From a bacterium (lineage in GTDB: Bacteria; Eremiobacterota; Eremiobacteria; Baltobacterales; Baltobacteraceae): a stretch of DNA of 7,146 bases. Shown piece after piece: positions 4,894-7,146 of the stretch. The translations under genes and the position numbers were made by a program. The notes under the pieces are model-generated. The model had not been told where the DNA came from, made no database searches, and worked only from the letters and a program-made list of their open reading frames with translations. Where the stretch lies: contig JAJXXM010000004.1 in NCBI GenBank assembly GCA_021781095.1, positions 1 through 7,146 of the forward strand, given 5' to 3'. Each line of letters opens with the position of its first letter. Position 1 is the first letter of the stretch.

Positions 4894-5841
4894 ATGCCGA
4901 TCAATCGACCTGCTGCCTTTACGCTCGATGCACGCTCGCTTTCACCGGCGACGAAGACCGACCAGATCCTCGAAGCCTTCGATAAACTCCAGCTCGGAAA
5001 TATCTTGGAGATCCGCGAAGAAGGCGACCCGCGAGCGCTGCGCAACGAACTCACCCAGTTGCGACCCGGGCGATTTTCGTGGGACGCGCGCAACCTGGGC
5101 GGCAATCGTTGGACGCTGCGGCTCGAACGCATCGACGAACATGCCGACGGCGAAGTTTTTCTTCAGCACGTCTCGCAATTTAGCGACGCCAAGGCCTCCA
5201 CGATTAAAGAACTCGCAGGCCAGTTGAGCGAGCGCTCTTTTAAATCGGGCGATACGATCTTCGACGAAGGCGAGCTCTGGCCGTATCTCGGCATCGTGAA
5301 AAGCGGCAAGGTTATTTACACGTTGCTCTCGCCCGATGGAAAAACTCATACCATCGGGGAGCGGCTTACGCACGACACGCTCAACGAGAGCGGAACCTTC
5401 GACGGCGGCGGCGCCACGACGCGCGCCGAAGCGCTCACCGATGCCACGATCGTCACGATACCGAGCGAAGCGGTCATTCACGCCTGCCGTAACGATGCCG
5501 AGCTCGCGCTCGGGTTTCTCATCGGCTCCTCGCAGGCGCGCCGACGCTCGATCGACACGATCGCCGATCTCGCCTTCGCGCACGTCTTACAGCGCGTTTC
5601 GAAATTTTTGCTCGGGTATGCCCGGACCTCGGTCGGCATGACGCGCGGGTTACCGGGTGTCGAGAACCTTTCGCAAGCGCAGATCGCCGCAGCCGCCGGC
5701 ACCGTCCGCGACATGGCCGCACGCGCGCTGCTCCGATTGAAAAACGCGCACGCGGTCGAGTTAGACCGCGGGCGCGTCAAAGCGATCGATCGAGCGCGCC
5801 TCGAAGCGTTCGCGCAGAACGTCCAGGCGCCGCCCGTCTAA
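4894..5841 (+). CDS. Crp/Fnr-family transcription regulator with N-terminal DUF2249-like domain
   Basis: 315 residues in three parts. Residues about 10-80 (LDARSLSP, then ILEIREEGDPRAL, RPGRFSWDARNLGGNRWTLRL) resemble the small DUF2249 domain of unknown function. Residues about 95-205 form a cNMP-binding-type beta-roll, with FKSGDTIFDEGE, GIVKSGKVIYTLL and the cassette-like stretch NESGTFDGGGATTRAEALTDA. Residues about 255-300 are a Crp-type winged helix: LSQAQIAAAAGTVRDMAARALLRL, then a wing with ELDRGRVKAID. The cassette keeps Glu165, but Ala174-Thr175 appear to replace the Arg-Ser that contact cAMP phosphate in E. coli CRP, so cAMP is probably not the ligand. There is only one cysteine, which rules out an FNR-type 4Fe-4S cluster. 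It is divergent from the thiolase-TlpA unit and may control it. The ATG has no Shine-Dalgarno sequence, but DUF2249 homology begins just after it. Confidence 0.85.
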   Translation: MPINRPAAFTLDARSLSPATKTDQILEAFDKLQLGNILEIREEGDPRALRNELTQLRPGRFSWDARNLGGNRWTLRLERIDEHADGEVFLQHVSQFSDAKASTIKELAGQLSERSFKSGDTIFDEGELWPYLGIVKSGKVIYTLLSPDGKTHTIGERLTHDTLNESGTFDGGGATTRAEALTDATIVTIPSEAVIHACRNDAELALGFLIGSSQARRRSIDTIADLAFAHVLQRVSKFLLGYARTSVGMTRGLPGVENLSQAQIAAAAGTVRDMAARALLRLKNAHAVELDRGRVKAIDRARLEAFAQNVQAPPV

Positions 5842-5845
5842 CGCT

Positions 5846-5865
5846 CGCTCTCGTTTACGAGAGCG
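5846..5865. terminator. Hairpin between convergent genes
   Basis: CGCTCTCG (5846-5853) pairs perfectly with CGAGAGCG (5858-5865) around a TTTA loop, 5 nt after the regulator stop. The TAA stop of the convergent coiled-coil gene (5857-5855) lies in the loop and closing region. No T-run follows on either strand, so it is a weak or factor-assisted terminator at best. Confidence 0.5.
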
Positions 5866-6421
5866 CCTCCACCGCTTCGGCTTCCTCCGGCGCCTGCGCA
5901 TCGAATGCCAGGCGCTTATTTTTTGCGGCGGCATCGGCGAGCGGATCGTTGCTTACCGCGGCGGCGGCGGTCGGCTGCGGAACGCGGCCGGCAAGCGCGT
6001 CGCGCCCTTTGCGCACCGAAGCGAGCGCTCCGCCGAGGCGCCCTTCGAGCTCGGCGAGCATCTGCTCGGCGTAGTGATCGGCGCCCTCGCGCACCTTCTT
6101 GGCGCGCTCTTGCGCGTCGCGCAGCACCGCCTCGGCAGTCGCCCGCGCGCGACGGACGATCTCGTGTTCGTCGAGTAATTCTTCGTGCTTCGCCGAGGCC
6201 TCGGCGAGGAGCGCTTCCGCCCGCTCCTGCGCATTGCGCACCAGAAGGTCGCCGTCGCGCGCGATCACCTTCGCGCGGCCGATCTCGTTGGGGAGCGAAT
6301 CGCGAATTTTATCGACGAATTCGTCGATACGCTCGGCCGAGAGAATGCGATATCCGGCCGGCAGCCACATCCCTTCGTGGACGTAGGCTTGAAGTTTCTC
6401 GAGAACGCGTTCAACCGACAT
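5855..6421 (-). CDS. Conserved coiled-coil protein downstream of coaD (often annotated as 'ATPase')
   Basis: 188 residues. The N-terminal ~50 residues (SVERVLEKLQAYV, LPAGYRILSAERIDEFVDKIRDSLPNEIGRAK) resemble a conserved small family whose gene often sits next to coaD in Gram-positive-type genomes. Residues about 50-125 are a long Ala/Glu/Arg-rich amphipathic coiled coil (AQERAEALLAEASAKHEELL, then DAQERAKKVREGADHYAEQM), reminiscent of F-type ATPase subunit b or DivIVA. The last ~40 residues are Ala/Pro-rich and probably disordered. There is no Walker motif, signal peptide or membrane segment, so the common 'ATPase' label is unsupported and the function is unknown. The start is well set: GGAGG lies 6 nt upstream of the ATG, and that ribosome site overlaps the end of coaD, whose stop is 2 nt before the ATG. 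Translational coupling within the rsmD-coaD unit is likely. Confidence 0.8.
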   Translation of the reverse strand: MSVERVLEKLQAYVHEGMWLPAGYRILSAERIDEFVDKIRDSLPNEIGRAKVIARDGDLLVRNAQERAEALLAEASAKHEELLDEHEIVRRARATAEAVLRDAQERAKKVREGADHYAEQMLAELEGRLGGALASVRKGRDALAGRVPQPTAAAAVSNDPLADAAAKNKRLAFDAQAPEEAEAVEALS

Positions 6422-6423
6422 TA

Positions 6424-6924
6424 TTACCCTCCGTTTCGATGCGAACGTTCGCTGCGTTTGGTCGACATCATTCGTAGCACGGGCTCGGGGACCAGCCCGC
6501 TCACATCCCCGCCGAGAAAAAACACTTCTTTGACGATACTCGAACTCACGAACGAAAACCGCTGATCCGACATGAGAAAGAGCGTATCGACGTCGGAGAG
6601 CGTTCGATTCATCAGCGCGGTCGCCATCTCGCTCTCGAAGTCCGAAACGACGCGCAACCCCTTCACGATCACGTCGACCTTCTCGGCACGCACGAAGTCG
6701 GCGAGCAGGCCGCGAAAGTGACAGACGCGCACGTTGCCGAGGTGGGCGACCGACTCACGCAACATGCGTTCGCGCTCGTCGAGCGTGAACATCGGATGGC
6801 GCTTCTGCGGATTGACGACGACGGCGACTAAGAGTTCGGCAAACGCATGCGACGCGCGTTCGATGACGTCGAGATGCCCGTTCGTCGGCGGATCGAACGA
6901 CCCCGGATAGATCGCACGGGTCAC
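6424..6924 (-). CDS. coaD: Phosphopantetheine adenylyltransferase
   Basis: 166 residues, normal length for bacterial PPAT. The enzyme transfers AMP from ATP to 4'-phosphopantetheine to make dephospho-CoA, the penultimate step of CoA synthesis, in the cytoplasm. The nucleotidyltransferase signature is GSFDPPTNGH (residues 8-17), with the T-x-G-H motif at 14-17. Lys41 in NPQKRHPMF and Arg91 in KGLRVVSDFE match conserved substrate-binding positions. SFVSSSIVKE (124-133) is the C-terminal family motif. The start codon is GTG at 6924, with AGGA 10 nt upstream; the protein begins MTRAIYPGSFDP, the usual beginning. It lies 12 nt after the rsmD stop and 2 nt before the coiled-coil gene, so all three are almost certainly one operon. 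Confidence 0.97.
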   Translation of the reverse strand: MTRAIYPGSFDPPTNGHLDVIERASHAFAELLVAVVVNPQKRHPMFTLDERERMLRESVAHLGNVRVCHFRGLLADFVRAEKVDVIVKGLRVVSDFESEMATALMNRTLSDVDTLFLMSDQRFSFVSSSIVKEVFFLGGDVSGLVPEPVLRMMSTKRSERSHRNGG

Positions 6925-6936
6925 GCGGCGGCGATC

Positions 6937-7146
6937 CTAGCCGTTGTCGGGTTCGAAAAACGCGAGAGCGACATCGCCGTAGACTTCTTCTCTGACGCCG
7001 CGATACCCCGGTATCGTCGGCAAAATTCGCTTCGCGCTATGTTCGTAAATCACGACGGCGTTCGGTGCGAGCAGTTCGCGCTCGGCCATCAGGCGGAACG
7101 CCTGAAGCGGAACGGGGTCGGCGTAGGGCGGGTCCATGTACACGAT
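6937..7146 (-). CDS. rsmD: 16S rRNA (guanine966-N2)-methyltransferase, C-terminal fragment; 5' end outside window
   Basis: The last 69 residues, entering the window at IVYMDPPYADP. The DPPYA motif is the catalytic N-methyltransferase signature (D/N-P-P-Y), preceded by a hydrophobic strand as in RsmD. The later part (LLAPNAVVIYEHS and REEVYGDVALAFFE) matches the family's C-terminus, which ends in a conserved Y-G-x-x-x-x-x-F strand. The enzyme methylates N2 of G966 in 16S rRNA during small-subunit assembly, using S-adenosylmethionine. The neighbouring coaD, 12 nt downstream, supports the assignment because rsmD-coaD is a widely conserved pair. The SAM-binding N-terminal half is off the window. 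Confidence 0.9.
   Translation of the reverse strand: MVYMDPPYADPVPLQAFRLMAERELLAPNAVVIYEHSAKRILPTIPGYRGVREEVYGDVALAFFEPDNG

Noticed and set aside
4865..4910. Minus-strand promoter for the thiolase (TTGATC with a weak TTATGG/TATGGA box)
   Set aside because: The -35 matches at four positions and the spacing is normal, but the -10 is too poor to report as a feature.
1..7146. tRNA, rRNA, CRISPR arrays, toxin-antitoxin or defence gene clusters
   Set aside because: The coding genes fill nearly the whole window, the gaps are under 100 nt, and no repeat-spacer pattern, cloverleaf or matching protein motif was seen.

Overview
The window is a gene-dense, GC-rich piece of bacterial chromosome. It holds seven host genes (two cut by the window edges) and one complete insertion sequence. 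The organism cannot be fixed from this sequence alone. Three features hint at a deep-branching Terrabacteria-type lineage such as Eremiobacterota/Vulcanimicrobiota (WPS-2): an rsmD-coaD-coiled-coil gene order reminiscent of Gram-positive-type genomes, several starts without a Shine-Dalgarno sequence, and a beta-rich bacterial lipoprotein with a short lipobox signal. This is a low-confidence inference.

Layout. Positions 3-257 (+) are the C-terminal end of an enoyl-CoA hydratase/isomerase. Positions 345-1898 (+) encode a lipoprotein with a beta-rich N-terminal half and a C-terminal papain-type (C1) cysteine peptidase domain whose catalytic residues are all present. A hairpin just before its start holds the likely ribosome binding site. 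Positions 1898-3024 are a complete IS630-family element with 19-bp imperfect terminal inverted repeats, a TA target duplication and one intact DDE transposase. It sits exactly in the stop codon of the peptidase gene, in a CTAG site. Because of the bases at the junctions, the peptidase keeps its TAG stop, and the transposase stop is also completed by the duplicated TA plus the flanking G. The peptidase's probable original terminator, a bidirectional hairpin at 3049-3074, now lies about 1.15 kb downstream on the far side of the element.

On the minus strand, positions 3618-4820 encode an acetyl-CoA acetyltransferase-type thiolase. One base after its stop comes a membrane-anchored TlpA/ResA-like thioredoxin (3068-3616), so the two look translationally coupled. 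A possible 15-codon leader ORF overlaps the thiolase start. Divergent from the thiolase, positions 4894-5841 (+) encode a Crp/Fnr-type regulator with an N-terminal DUF2249-like domain. This is the most unusual protein architecture here, and the canonical cAMP-contacting arginine appears to be missing.

The right end is a tight minus-strand operon: rsmD (partial, 16S rRNA methyltransferase), coaD (phosphopantetheine adenylyltransferase) and a conserved coiled-coil protein. It converges on the regulator at another hairpin. Thiolase and enoyl-CoA hydratase suggest acyl-CoA/beta-oxidation or PHB-type metabolism, and coaD supplies CoA. A shared pathway is inference only, because the genes are in different transcription units. 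All gene-free gaps are shorter than 100 bases. I found no tRNA, rRNA or CRISPR array, and no defence or other clearly novel multi-gene system.
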